Source of the DNA: Flavobacterium cupreum
GTDB lineage: Bacteria; Bacteroidota; Bacteroidia; Flavobacteriales; Flavobacteriaceae
Direction: 5' to 3'
NCBI RefSeq assembly: GCF_003996965.1
Contig: NZ_QWDM01000011.1
Location: forward strand, 124,001 to 188,000
Length of the DNA: 64,000 nt
Shown: positions 36,857 through 45,382 of the stretch, one piece after another
Layout: each line of letters begins with the position of its first letter
How positions within the stretch are numbered: position 1 is the stretch's first letter
Made by a program: the position numbers and the translations under genes
The notes under the pieces: generated by a model
What the model was told of the DNA's origin: nothing
The model's database searches: none
What the model saw: only the letters and a program-made list of their open reading frames with translations

Positions 36857-37163
36857 AATAATGTAAAGGTTTTATAGAATTTTCATTTCGATAGAAAAAC
36901 TAAAGTAATGATCTGGTGTAAAATAGTTTTTAACAAATGCAAAATTAAGTAAAAATATATAATTTACTTACTAAAACTGCATTAATTACCTCGTTTGACT
37001 GAGATTTATTTATCTTATAACAAACTCAAATAATTGGCATAGTTTTATAAAGAATTTATGAAAAAACCATCGATTTTTAAGGCTTTACGCATTTGTTTTG
37101 ACTAAATTTGACTCCTAAATCAACTTGAAAACCAGCAAAATCGCATCGTAAATTCTTAAAAAG

Positions 37164-37829
37164 GTGAAAAGAGAAATAATTAAAACGCTAGACGGCTCAA
37201 CCACAATTCATTTGAAGGAATGGGATGAATGTTACCACTCTAAGCACGGGGCCATTCAGGAAGCAAAACATGTATTTATTAAAAACGGACTTTCCTTATT
37301 TGAGCATAATCCGGTTACTATTATGGAAATAGGTTTTGGTACCGGACTGAACGCTTTTATTACTTTTCTGGAAGGCATTCAAAAACAGCAAAAAATAAAT
37401 TATGTTGGAGTAGAAGCCTATCCGGTGGATGCAAGTGAGGTTCTGGAAATGAATTATGTCTCTGAATTACAGGCCGATGCTTTTATAGATGTCTTTGCAA
37501 AAATGCATGAAAGTGAATGGAATAAGGAGATCAGCATCAGTTCGGATTTTTCGTTAACCAAAAGGAAACAATTTTTTGATGAAATAAACGATTTTGAAAT
37601 TTTTGATTTGATTTACTTTGACGCCTTCGGATACAGGGTACAGCCTGAACTGTGGAGCACCGAAATTTTTCAGAAAATGTACGATAGTTTAAAGCCTGAT
37701 GGTGTTTTGGTTACTTACGCTGCAAGAGGAGTTGTTAAAAGAAGTATGATTGCTGTTGGATTTACGGTAGAAAAATTAGCTGGTCCCCCGGGGAAAAGAG
37801 AAATGTTCCGTGCCTTTAAAAAGGTCTGA
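37164..37829 (+). CDS. mnmD: tRNA 5-methylaminomethyl-2-thiouridine methyltransferase, MnmD type
   Basis: 221 aa. The fold lacks the FAD domain of E. coli MnmC and matches stand-alone MnmD: MEIGFGTGLNAFITFLEG (SAM motif), IYFDAFGYRVQPELWS and VLVTYAARGVVKRSM. It adds the last methyl group to wobble uridine 34 of tRNA. The start is a GTG at 37164; no in-frame ATG exists upstream before a stop. Confidence 0.9.
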   Translation: MKREIIKTLDGSTTIHLKEWDECYHSKHGAIQEAKHVFIKNGLSLFEHNPVTIMEIGFGTGLNAFITFLEGIQKQQKINYVGVEAYPVDASEVLEMNYVSELQADAFIDVFAKMHESEWNKEISISSDFSLTKRKQFFDEINDFEIFDLIYFDAFGYRVQPELWSTEIFQKMYDSLKPDGVLVTYAARGVVKRSMIAVGFTVEKLAGPPGKREMFRAFKKV

Positions 37830-37993
37830 GCGAGTTGTTTATAATCATTCTAAATTGATTTATACATATTAAGAAAACGTATTCGTTACTAAAGTTTTTA
37901 AAATAATAAGTTAAAATCAGTGTTTATATATCATATTTGTTTAAATTTGCTCAAGTTTAAAAATAGAGATAACCCCAACAATCTTATTTTATT

Positions 37994-38191
37994 ATGTCAA
38001 AAATGATGTTTGATTACACGAAATCAATACTTGAAAGAGTGAGTTTCGATCCGATACTTTTCTGCAAAGAGTTAGAAAAAGCTATCAAAACACTGTTACC
38101 TTACGAAATGGAACAATTACAGGAATGGTTATTAAATTTCATTATTGAAAAGCCAGAATTAAAACAAAGTTTACTACTCATCAAAGTATAA
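37994..38191 (+). CDS. Conserved 65-aa protein
   Basis: MSKMMFDYTKSILERVSFDP, then KELEKAIKTLLPYEMEQLQEWL. Mostly helical, soluble. I recognise it only as a small protein that recurs in flavobacteria, with no known role. A perfect terminator follows the stop directly, so it is a distinct transcript. Confidence 0.7.
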   Translation: MSKMMFDYTKSILERVSFDPILFCKELEKAIKTLLPYEMEQLQEWLLNFIIEKPELKQSLLLIKV

Positions 38192-38218
38192 AAAAAGGAG
38201 CCAATTGGCTCCTTTTTT
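38191..38218. terminator. Perfect palindromic terminator
   Basis: AGGAGCCAATTGGCTCCT inside A6 and T6 runs. It can serve both the 65-aa gene and oxyR, which ends at 38223. Confidence 0.9.
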
Positions 38219-38222
38219 ATTT

Positions 38223-39164
38223 TTATTTCTTTTGTAGCGGACTAATGATTTGAACATTCTGAAAAACAATGGCTCCTTTTACAACTCCGGCGATTGTGGA
38301 TCTTAACGCGTCAATGATTTGCATTTTTAATTCGCTTTTCGGGTAAATTAAACTTACCTCGCGGGCCGGTTTTGGTTCCTTGAAGTTACGCAGTTTCAGT
38401 TTATCGGAATCTTTTAAGTCTAAGGTGTGCAAGTACGGAAGTAACGTTGTACCAAGGCCTTCGTCTGCTAATTTTATAAGGGTTTCAAAACTTCCGCTTT
38501 GAATCTGAAAATTATTCTGGTCGCTGTCAGAACCATTTTTGCATAAATTCAAAATTCCGTCCCTAAAACAGTGTCCGTCCTGTAAAAGAAGTATTTCATT
38601 CAGGTTTAAATCGGAAACTTCAATTTCTGTTTTTTCAAAAATGGCGTGATGCTCCGGTATGTAAGCCACGAACGGCTCGAAATACAAAACGATCTCTTTG
38701 ATCTTTTCGTCTTCCAGCGGAGTTGCGGCGATTGCAGCATCCAAATGGCCATTTTTTAATTTTGTAATGATTTCATCTGTGTTTAACTCTTCAATCAGTA
38801 GTTTTACTTTTGGATATTTCTTAATGAAATTATTTAAAAACATGGGTAAAAGTGTCGGCATGATGGTGGGAATAATTCCCAGACGAAATTCCCCGCCAAT
38901 AAAACCCTTTTGCTGTTCTACAATATCTTTAATCCTGTCGGCTTCGTTTACAATATTTTTGGCCTGATTGACAATCTTTTGTCCAATATCGGTAAGCTGT
39001 ATCGGTTTTTTAGTCCTGTCAAAAATCAGGATTTTAAGTTCTTCTTCAATTTTCTGAATTTGCATACTTAATGTAGGCTGGGTTACAAAACATTTTTCTG
39101 CGGCAAGGGTGAAATTTTTATGTTCGGCAACAGCTAACACATATTGTAATTGAGTTATCGTCAT
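38223..39164 (-). CDS. oxyR: OxyR hydrogen-peroxide sensor, LysR family
   Basis: 313 aa. The LysR HTH is at the start (LAAEKCFVTQPTLSMQIQKI). The sensing region GHCFRDGILNLC has the two redox cysteines in the exact E. coli OxyR spacing (C-x8-C). It regulates peroxide defence. The divergent dps gene, 108 bp away, is a classic target. Cysteine spacing makes the OxyR call stronger than generic LysR. Confidence 0.9.
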   Translation of the reverse strand: MTITQLQYVLAVAEHKNFTLAAEKCFVTQPTLSMQIQKIEEELKILIFDRTKKPIQLTDIGQKIVNQAKNIVNEADRIKDIVEQQKGFIGGEFRLGIIPTIMPTLLPMFLNNFIKKYPKVKLLIEELNTDEIITKLKNGHLDAAIAATPLEDEKIKEIVLYFEPFVAYIPEHHAIFEKTEIEVSDLNLNEILLLQDGHCFRDGILNLCKNGSDSDQNNFQIQSGSFETLIKLADEGLGTTLLPYLHTLDLKDSDKLKLRNFKEPKPAREVSLIYPKSELKMQIIDALRSTIAGVVKGAIVFQNVQIISPLQKK

Positions 39165-39230
39165 GTTGATAGTATTTTTTGATGCAAAAATAAGAAAATA
39201 TAATTTTTATTGATATAAAATTTAAGGAAC

Positions 39231-39250
39231 TTACTATAGGTTTGTAGTAA
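39231..39250 (+). promoter_or_regulatory. dps promoter -7 box inside an inverted repeat
   Basis: TTACTA-TAGGTTTG-TAGTAA: a perfect 6-bp dyad encloses the -7 box TAGGTTTG (fits TAnnTTTG), 22 bp before the dps ATG. No good -33 TTTG is at the normal distance, which fits an activator-dependent promoter. A regulator binding the dyad would sit over the -7 box. Confidence 0.55.
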
Positions 39251-39271
39251 ATTATTGTAAAAAACAAGATT

Positions 39272-39750
39272 ATGAAAACAAATATTTTAGGATTACCGGT
39301 AAAAGAGTCAGAAGCAATAGTAAAAGAATTAAATATATTATTGTCCAATTTTCAGGTCTATTATCAAACTTAAGAGGAATTCACTGGAACATCAGAGGGA
39401 AACGTTTCTTTGATCTTCATGTGAAATTCGAAGAATTGTACACAGACGCGCAGTTAAAAATTGATATGATAGCCGAAAGAGTTTTAACTATTGGCGGAAC
39501 CCCGCTTCATACTTTTGAAGATTATATCAAAAATAACAAATTGGCAATAGGAAAAAATATCTCCAATGATGAAAAAGCGGTGCAGTTAATCGTACATTCT
39601 TTATCTGACTTACTAAAAATCGAGAGAGAAATCCTGAACAAATCAGGTGAAATTAATGATGAGGGAACAAATTCTATGATGAGTGATTTCATTGCGGAGC
39701 AGGAAAAGACCATCTGGATGATGAATGCCTGGTTAGAAGAGACGTTGTAA
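39272..39750 (+). pseudogene. dps: Dps-family ferritin-like DNA-protection protein, frameshifted
   Basis: The ATG at 39272 starts MKTNILGLPVKES, then KELNILLSNFQVYYQ, the Dps N-terminus, and hits TAA at 39371. From 39370 in the +2 frame the protein continues LRGIHWNIRGKRFFDLHVKFEELY and IDMIAERVLTIGGTPLHTF to the stop at 39750. One A is missing in CAAAC (39365-39369; CAAAAC would restore the frame). The ferroxidase-centre His, Asp and Glu (IHWN, FEELY, KIDMIAER) are intact. So either a recent mutation or an error in the read. Confidence 0.85.
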
Positions 39751-39770
39751 AATTCTCATTATAAATAAGT

Positions 39771-39809
39771 TGAAATCAGAATGATGAAATTTTGTCATTC
39801 TGATTTTTT
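39771..39809 (+). terminator. dps terminator
   Basis: 12-bp stem AAATCAGAATGA (39773-39784) with 39795-39806, followed by a T-run. Confidence 0.85.
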
Positions 39810-39846
39810 ATGAATGTTAAATTTGTATAAATTTTTTGCCTTCAGG

Positions 39847-39877
39847 CTTTGATTTTATTCGTTTAACGCTATTTTTG
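39847..39877 (+). promoter_or_regulatory. Promoter of the 94-aa / SulP / carbonic anhydrase unit
   Basis: TTTG (39848-39851), 18 bp, then TATTTTTG (39870-39877): a near-consensus Bacteroidota promoter. The ATG at 39883 is only 6 bp after the -7 box, so the transcript may be leaderless. Confidence 0.6.
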
Positions 39878-39882
39878 CCTCA

Positions 39883-40167
39883 ATGAAATTAATCGCTCGC
39901 ATATTACTATTCATATTTATTGCTTTTTTGTCAACCCCAACTATTGTTACGGTAATAAAAAAAAGCAGTAATACAGCTATAGCCTTCAGTTTTTCTGAAG
40001 AAGAGCAAGCGCATAAAGAACTCAAAGCAGCAGTTTATGCAGCTATATTTCAGCATGAACTGGTTACGCCGGTTTTTAACGAGTCTAAAATCATATTATC
40101 TGGCAATATTGTAAAATTAGATAATATCTCCCCAAGCATTTTTGCTCCTCCTCCCAACTTGGCATAA
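39883..40167 (+). CDS. Small exported hypothetical protein upstream of SulP
   Basis: 94 aa. Hydrophobic N-terminus (LIARILLFIFIAFLSTPTIVTVI) followed by FSFSEEEQAHKELKAAVYAAIF. No known family. Its position 79 bp before the SulP transporter and with the only promoter recognised there suggests a linked function. Confidence 0.6.
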   Translation: MKLIARILLFIFIAFLSTPTIVTVIKKSSNTAIAFSFSEEEQAHKELKAAVYAAIFQHELVTPVFNESKIILSGNIVKLDNISPSIFAPPPNLA

Positions 40168-40246
40168 TACTTCCGATTATTTTAAACCAACTGTATTTAT
40201 CGTAAATGCAGCAGATCTTTAATGTATCCATTTTTAGTATTGTATT

Positions 40247-41902
40247 ATGACAAAAAAAATTAATCTTTTTGCCAACCTTAAATCTGATTTTGCTTCAGGT
40301 TTAGTGGTTTTCCTGGTTGCTCTTCCATTGTGTTTAGGTATTGCAATGGCTTCAGGAGCTCCGTTATTTTCCGGAATTATCGCAGGTGTCATTGGTGGTA
40401 TAGTAGTAGGCTATTTAAGCCAGTCCCACATTAGTGTATCAGGACCGGCAGCTGGTCTGACAGCTATTATTTTAACCGCTATTACTGATTTTGGCGCTTT
40501 CGATGTGTTTTTACTGTCTGTTTTTATTGCTGGATTAATTCAGTTAGCATTAGGATTTTTAAAAGCCGGAAGTATTTCAAATTATTTTCCAACCAATGTT
40601 ATCGAAGGGATGCTGGCAGGTATCGGAATCATTATCATCTTAAAACAATTGCCACACGCTTTTGGTTACGATGCCGATTTTGAAGGGGATCAGGCTTTTA
40701 TTCAAAACGACGGAAGTAATACTTTTTCGTTTCTGTTTGATCTGTTAAACCACATTCAGTTAGGCGCAGTGGTGATCTCCCTGGTTTCTTTGGTCATACT
40801 AATTTCATGGGATAAGATTTCGTTCCTGAAAAACTTAAAATTAGTTCCGGGCGCACTTATCGCTGTTATTGCCGGAGTAGTTCTTAACGAGATTTTTGTT
40901 TCTTCAGGAAGCTCGCTGGCAATTGCCAAAGAACATTTGGTTTCTTTGCCGGTTCCAAAATCTTTTGATGAATTTAAATCTATTTTGATTATGCCCAACT
41001 TTGCTGCGGTAACGAATCCGCAGGTGTGGATTGTCGCTGTTACTATTGCTATTGTGGCTTCTATCGAAACCCTATTATGTATTGAAGCTGCTGACAGAAT
41101 GGATGTTCAGAAACGTTACACCAATACCAATGTGGAACTTAGAGCTCAGGGAATTGGTAATATTTTAAGTTCACTTTTAGGTGGTCTGCCAATGACTTCA
41201 GTGGTGGTTCGATCTTCTGCAAATAACAATGCAGGAGCAAAATCTAAGATGTCGGCCATCATCCACGGGGTGCTTTTACTAATCAGCGTTTTGTCTATAC
41301 CGACAATTTTGAATAAAATTCCACTGGCAACTTTAGCCACTGTGTTGATTTTGGTTGGGTATAAATTAGCAAAACCGGCAACGTTCCTGCATTTCTGGGA
41401 AAAAGGAAAATATCAGTTTGTTCCATTTATTGCCACTTTAGTTTTTGTAGTCGCTACAGATTTATTGAAAGGTGTTGCTTTGGGAATCATCATCAGTATT
41501 ATTTTCGTATTGAGAGGTAACCTTAAAAGAGCGTACAGTTTCAAAAAAGAAGAATACGAAGACGGAGATGTTATTCATATCGACTTAGCACAAGAAGTTT
41601 CATTTTTGAATAAAGCGGCTATTAAGTTGACATTGAGTGAAATTCCGGAAAATTCTAAAGTAATCATTAATGCACACGATACGGAGTATATTGCACATGA
41701 TGTTCTGGATTTGATTCGTGAGTTTAAGGAAACCCGCGCTGTGGATGAAAATATCAAAGTAAAACTAAAAGGCTTCAAGAAAGCCTATCAGTTGGAAAAT
41801 TCACCGGATATTAATAACCACGTGTCGATCGAACATTATTATGATGTTGCCAAGAGAGCATTGGTTAAAAAAGAAGTGATAAAAGAAGATTTTAAAAATT
41901 AA
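40247..41902 (+). CDS. SulP-family anion transporter (probable bicarbonate importer) with STAS domain
   Basis: 551 aa. Start MTKKINLFANLKSDFASGL; membrane core has VFLVALPLCLGIAMASGAP, VSGPAAGLTAIILTAI, and QGIGNILSSLLGGLPMTSVVVRSSAN. The C-terminal STAS domain begins near residue 440. The following gene is a carbonic anhydrase, which strongly suggests bicarbonate as the substrate (BicA-like). About 12 inner-membrane helices. Confidence 0.88.
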   Translation: MTKKINLFANLKSDFASGLVVFLVALPLCLGIAMASGAPLFSGIIAGVIGGIVVGYLSQSHISVSGPAAGLTAIILTAITDFGAFDVFLLSVFIAGLIQLALGFLKAGSISNYFPTNVIEGMLAGIGIIIILKQLPHAFGYDADFEGDQAFIQNDGSNTFSFLFDLLNHIQLGAVVISLVSLVILISWDKISFLKNLKLVPGALIAVIAGVVLNEIFVSSGSSLAIAKEHLVSLPVPKSFDEFKSILIMPNFAAVTNPQVWIVAVTIAIVASIETLLCIEAADRMDVQKRYTNTNVELRAQGIGNILSSLLGGLPMTSVVVRSSANNNAGAKSKMSAIIHGVLLLISVLSIPTILNKIPLATLATVLILVGYKLAKPATFLHFWEKGKYQFVPFIATLVFVVATDLLKGVALGIIISIIFVLRGNLKRAYSFKKEEYEDGDVIHIDLAQEVSFLNKAAIKLTLSEIPENSKVIINAHDTEYIAHDVLDLIREFKETRAVDENIKVKLKGFKKAYQLENSPDINNHVSIEHYYDVAKRALVKKEVIKEDFKN

Positions 41903-41911
41903 ACATATAAA

Positions 41912-41994
41912 GGTATTTCTAAAGGGAGTATGTAGCAATAATAGGGTAACTTTACAGTAAAGTTATTTTGAAATGTTAATCATTTAGAAATACC
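41912..41994 (+). repeat. Nested inverted repeats between sulP and the carbonic anhydrase
   Basis: GGTATTTCTAAA at 41912-41923 pairs with TTTAGAAATACC at 41983-41994. Inside it AACTTTAC-A-GTAAAGTT (41948-41964) makes its own hairpin. It can form a cruciform or an attenuator-like RNA in the 113-bp gap. Confidence 0.6.
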
Positions 41995-42015
41995 GTTCAA
42001 AAAAATAAAAAAATA

Positions 42016-42651
42016 ATGAGAGAGTTTTATAACAAATTATTAGAAAATAATAAAGAGTGGGTTGAAAAATCATTGGCTTTAGATCCTAATTATTTTGCAG
42101 ATTTAGCCAAAGGCCAAACTCCGCCATTGTTATGGATCGGATGTTCGGACAGCCGTGTTCCTGCAAATGAAATTATTGGTGCTAAACCAGGTGAAGTTTT
42201 TGTACACAGAAACATCGCTAACATGGTAGTGCACTCTGATATGAATATGCTGAGTGTTTTAGATTATGCGGTAAACGTACTAAAAGTAAAACATGTTATT
42301 GTTTGCGGACATTACGGGTGTGGTGGTGTAAAAGCGGCAATGGGTAACCAGTCTGTTGGAATTATTGATAACTGGATTCGTCATATTAAGGATGAATACC
42401 GTTTGCACGACAAATACCTAAATTCAATTGAAGACGAGACAGAGCGTTTTAATGCTTTTGTTGAAATTAATGCTAAAGAACAGGTTTACAACTTGGCAAA
42501 AACCTCGATTGTACAGGGAGCGTGGAAAAATGGTCAGGAACTAATGCTTCACGGATGGGTTTACGGTTTAAATTCAGGTTTTGTAACCGATTTGGATGTA
42601 AATATAAGTTCGAATGAAGAACTTGATGCAGTTTACCAATTGGATCTTTAA
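42016..42651 (+). CDS. Beta-class carbonic anhydrase
   Basis: 211 aa. Zinc ligands in CSDSRVPANEI and HYGCGG (Cys, Asp, His, Cys) are the beta-CA motif. PPLLWIGC and HRNIANMV flank them. It interconverts CO2 and bicarbonate in the cytoplasm, supplying the imported bicarbonate to carboxylases. Probably cotranscribed with SulP. Confidence 0.94.
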   Translation: MREFYNKLLENNKEWVEKSLALDPNYFADLAKGQTPPLLWIGCSDSRVPANEIIGAKPGEVFVHRNIANMVVHSDMNMLSVLDYAVNVLKVKHVIVCGHYGCGGVKAAMGNQSVGIIDNWIRHIKDEYRLHDKYLNSIEDETERFNAFVEINAKEQVYNLAKTSIVQGAWKNGQELMLHGWVYGLNSGFVTDLDVNISSNEELDAVYQLDL

Positions 42652-42659
42652 AATATAAA

Positions 42660-42692
42660 TAAAAAAAATCGCCTCAAAGGGGCGATTTTTTT
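42660..42692. terminator. Bidirectional terminator
   Basis: Stem AAAAAATCGCC with GGCGATTTTTT around a 7-nt loop. It ends exactly at the stop of the convergent LETM1-like gene. Confidence 0.85.
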
Positions 42693-43894
42693 TATTCGTT
42701 TTCGTCCAGATTTTCATTAAAAGCAGACGGTAATAAAGTTGGAATGAACTTGATTAAAATCGGAAGTAACAAACTGCCGCCCGGAAGCAGAAATATCGTT
42801 AATGACGGAATCGTTTTGCAGATATCCAGCAATTGTTTTTTTACCTTTTTCTTTTCTTTGGCATCCAGGTCCCTGGTTGTCGAATACGCCAGCAGAACCA
42901 TTAGTTCTTTGCTTTGAACAATTTCCTTAACCAATCGGTTTTTATTCCTTACAATCAGTTTTACAACGGTATGCGTCATCTGATCATAAAAGTGTTTGAC
43001 CGGATTAGAGTAATTAAAATAAGGAATTTTCTTTTTATGCGTGGTAATAAAAGTATGGGTAGTGTCAATACTTTGGGTAACAAAATCGTCAGAAACACCC
43101 ATCATGGAACCCAAGGAATACAGGAAATAGGCTTCTTCGTTTTCTACGACACCATCGCTCCACAGCGCCATTCCGGCCATGTCTATTAAATAATACTGTT
43201 CGAGTTTATTACTGAAATACCCGAGTTGCAGGGTCTCTAAAGTATCTACTGTAACTTTTGAGAATTTTGAATAGCGTATGGAAGCTTCGAAAAGTTTAAT
43301 CAGTAAATCGTCATGTTGCGATTTAACGGGTTTTGTTTTTAAGGCCAAGGCAACAATGCCAAGAACCGTTTCTTCAATTCGCTTCAAATATTTTTCGGGA
43401 ATTTCCCCATGCGCTAAATATTGCCTGAAAGCCAATACATCTATAAATAATAAAGCGTTGGTTACCAGATGCGAGAAGTTTTTACTTATAATGCTGTCAT
43501 TGGTCTGAACCCTCTCATCGATAATGTTTTCTAAAGCAAATGAAGGAGTATCTTTTGGAAGTAAAATTTTAAACAGGTTAAATCCTTCCGGATTCATTTG
43601 TTTGTAGAATTTTAAGGCTTCAGTGATAAAATTTTTGGGCTCAGAGTTTCTTTTCTCTAAACAAAAAACATTGTATAAAGTGTTTAAAAGGGCTACTTTC
43701 GAAATTTCAGTTTTAAACCAGCCTTTTATCGGAATAGGAATCTGGGAATCTATAGATATGATATGGCCATAGATAAAGCCGGTTTCCCTGACTTTATAAT
43801 AAAACGAATCGATAGTCTCAAAAGGAATAGCTTCTGAAAACTTTTGTTCGCTAAAAAATTTATCTATCCAGCCTGATGCCGATGCGTTAATCAT
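42692..43894 (-). CDS. LETM1-related protein
   Basis: 400 aa. The C-terminal segment KKQLLDICKTIPSLTIFLLPGGSLLLPILIKFIPTLLPSAF closely resembles the LETM1 membrane/ribosome-binding core (FLLPGGSLLLPILIKFIP). The N-terminal part is helical with no known domain. Flavobacterial homologues are called LETM1-related biofilm-associated protein, but the function is inferred only. One membrane segment near the end. Confidence 0.75.
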   Translation of the reverse strand: MINASASGWIDKFFSEQKFSEAIPFETIDSFYYKVRETGFIYGHIISIDSQIPIPIKGWFKTEISKVALLNTLYNVFCLEKRNSEPKNFITEALKFYKQMNPEGFNLFKILLPKDTPSFALENIIDERVQTNDSIISKNFSHLVTNALLFIDVLAFRQYLAHGEIPEKYLKRIEETVLGIVALALKTKPVKSQHDDLLIKLFEASIRYSKFSKVTVDTLETLQLGYFSNKLEQYYLIDMAGMALWSDGVVENEEAYFLYSLGSMMGVSDDFVTQSIDTTHTFITTHKKKIPYFNYSNPVKHFYDQMTHTVVKLIVRNKNRLVKEIVQSKELMVLLAYSTTRDLDAKEKKKVKKQLLDICKTIPSLTIFLLPGGSLLLPILIKFIPTLLPSAFNENLDENE

Positions 43895-43956
43895 TAACTT
43901 TAGTTTGAGGATGCAAAGCTATATCTTTTTCTTGTGTTAAGATTAGTTTTAAATGA

Positions 43957-43993
43957 AATAACCACTAGATTTTGTGAAAAATAGTGGTTATTG
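43957..43993 (-). terminator. sodC terminator
   Basis: 11-bp stem AATAACCACTA with 43982-43992, just past the SOD stop at 43999. Confidence 0.75.
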
Positions 43994-43998
43994 TTTTT

Positions 43999-44526
43999 TT
44001 ATTTGATGATTCCGGCGCAGGCAACCCTTCCTCCGGCATTTCCCGTAGGCTGTGTCGTAAAGTCATCTGTTCCCTGGTGTACGATTAAACCTTTTCCTAA
44101 TACATCTTTTGTGGCATCACCACAGCCAACGCACCATTCGTCAGTGGTTAAAGTAATCGTTCCGTTTCCTTTTGCATCAGCGGTAAAGTTTCCTATATCA
44201 CCTTTATGGTATTCGGCTGAACCCCATTTTCCGTGTTTTTTAAAAGTAGGATTCCAGTGTCCGCCGGCAGAACTTCCGTCCGCAGCAGTACAGTCTGATT
44301 TTTCATGAATATGGATGGCGTGAACACCTGGTTCCAGACCAGCCACTTTTGCTACAAAAGTTACTTTGCCGTTTTTCTCCGTAAAAGTAGCAGTACCGCT
44401 TACAGTACTATTGCTTTTAGGTTCTAAATTAACCGTCAGGGTTTTGGCGTCATTTGATTTTGTACTGGTCTTACAGCCAATTATTAAGGCAGTAATTATA
44501 GCGAAAGAAAGAATTACTTTTTTCAT
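43999..44526 (-). CDS. sodC: Cu/Zn superoxide dismutase, lipoprotein
   Basis: 175 aa. Lipobox ALIIGC. Metal ligands: HAIHIHEKSDC (Cu), AGGHWNPTF and the later GLIVHQGTDDF, with the disulfide Cys pair (SDC and GRVACA). It destroys superoxide in the periplasm. A Cys pair in DEWCVGCGD is an insertion near the zinc loop. Monocistronic. Confidence 0.92.
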   Translation of the reverse strand: MKKVILSFAIITALIIGCKTSTKSNDAKTLTVNLEPKSNSTVSGTATFTEKNGKVTFVAKVAGLEPGVHAIHIHEKSDCTAADGSSAGGHWNPTFKKHGKWGSAEYHKGDIGNFTADAKGNGTITLTTDEWCVGCGDATKDVLGKGLIVHQGTDDFTTQPTGNAGGRVACAGIIK

Positions 44527-44793
44527 ATGGAAGGCTTTTAAATTAAAGATTAAGTAAATTTAACATAAAAATACCGATTAACTTGGAGCCAAAAGTTAAA
44601 AAAATTCTAAAACTCGAAGCCATATTTAAGTATTTTTTGAGAAAGGAAGCCAAAAATATTGCCTAAATTCGTATCGGTTTTTATTCAAAAAAGCTGAAAT
44701 ATAATTTTCTAATTCATTGCTGTTTAGTATTTAAAGTGATAAAGAGGAATGTTTTTATCCTTGTTTTCTTAAGTAATCCTATAAATCTGTTTT

Positions 44794-45309
44794 ATGAAAG
44801 CTAAATCATTTTTTTCATTAGTGCTATGTTGCTTTTTAAGTTTTGCTGTTCCCGCGCAGGAAAAATCTAAAAAAGAGCTTAGGGCAGCAAGAGAGCTTCA
44901 AAAACAGAAAGAAACCGAAAACCTCATTACGTCAAAGAATTTTGTTTTCAATGCTGAGAAGGCCAATCCGTTAGGGTACAGAATGATTATTCTCGATTAC
45001 AATACGTACACTATAAAAGTTACCAAAGAGAATGTGGTTTGTGATCTGCCGTTTTTTGGACGTGCTTATAAAGTTGCTTACGGATCTTCTGACGGAGGTA
45101 TAAAATTTGAAGGAAAGCCGGAGAATATTACGATAGAAAAGAAGAAAAAAAGCTACCTCGTAAAAATGATTGTAAAAGGTAAAGATGATGTCTATAATCT
45201 TTTGTTTACTGTTTTTTATGATGGCGGAACAAATGTGTCTGTTACCAGTAATAACAGGGCTTCCATTTCTTACGATGGTGAAATTAAGGCACCGGAAACG
45301 AAAATGTAG
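44794..45309 (+). CDS. DUF4251 secreted protein
   Basis: 171 aa. Signal peptide ends VPAQ. LITSKNFVFNAEKANPLG, then YTIKVTKENVVCDLPFFGRAY and YNLLFTVFYDGGTNVSVTSNNRASISYDG define DUF4251, a Bacteroidota periplasmic beta-rich family with unknown role. Monocistronic. Confidence 0.85.
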   Translation: MKAKSFFSLVLCCFLSFAVPAQEKSKKELRAARELQKQKETENLITSKNFVFNAEKANPLGYRMIILDYNTYTIKVTKENVVCDLPFFGRAYKVAYGSSDGGIKFEGKPENITIEKKKKSYLVKMIVKGKDDVYNLLFTVFYDGGTNVSVTSNNRASISYDGEIKAPETKM

Positions 45310-45329
45310 TTATAGTTTGTACAGAAAAT

Positions 45330-45366
45330 AAAAACGGCTGTAATTTTAAAATTGCAGCCGTTTATT
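45330..45366. terminator. Bidirectional terminator
   Basis: Stem AAACGGCTGTAATTT with AAATTGCAGCCGTTT (one G-T pair), bounded by A and T runs, between convergent genes. Confidence 0.8.
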
Positions 45367-45382
45367 ATTTATTTAAATGAAT

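Noticed and set aside
39421..39750. Short Dps starting at a GTG at 39421
   Set aside because: It would lose the first helix and part of the ferroxidase site; a frameshift explains the sequence better.
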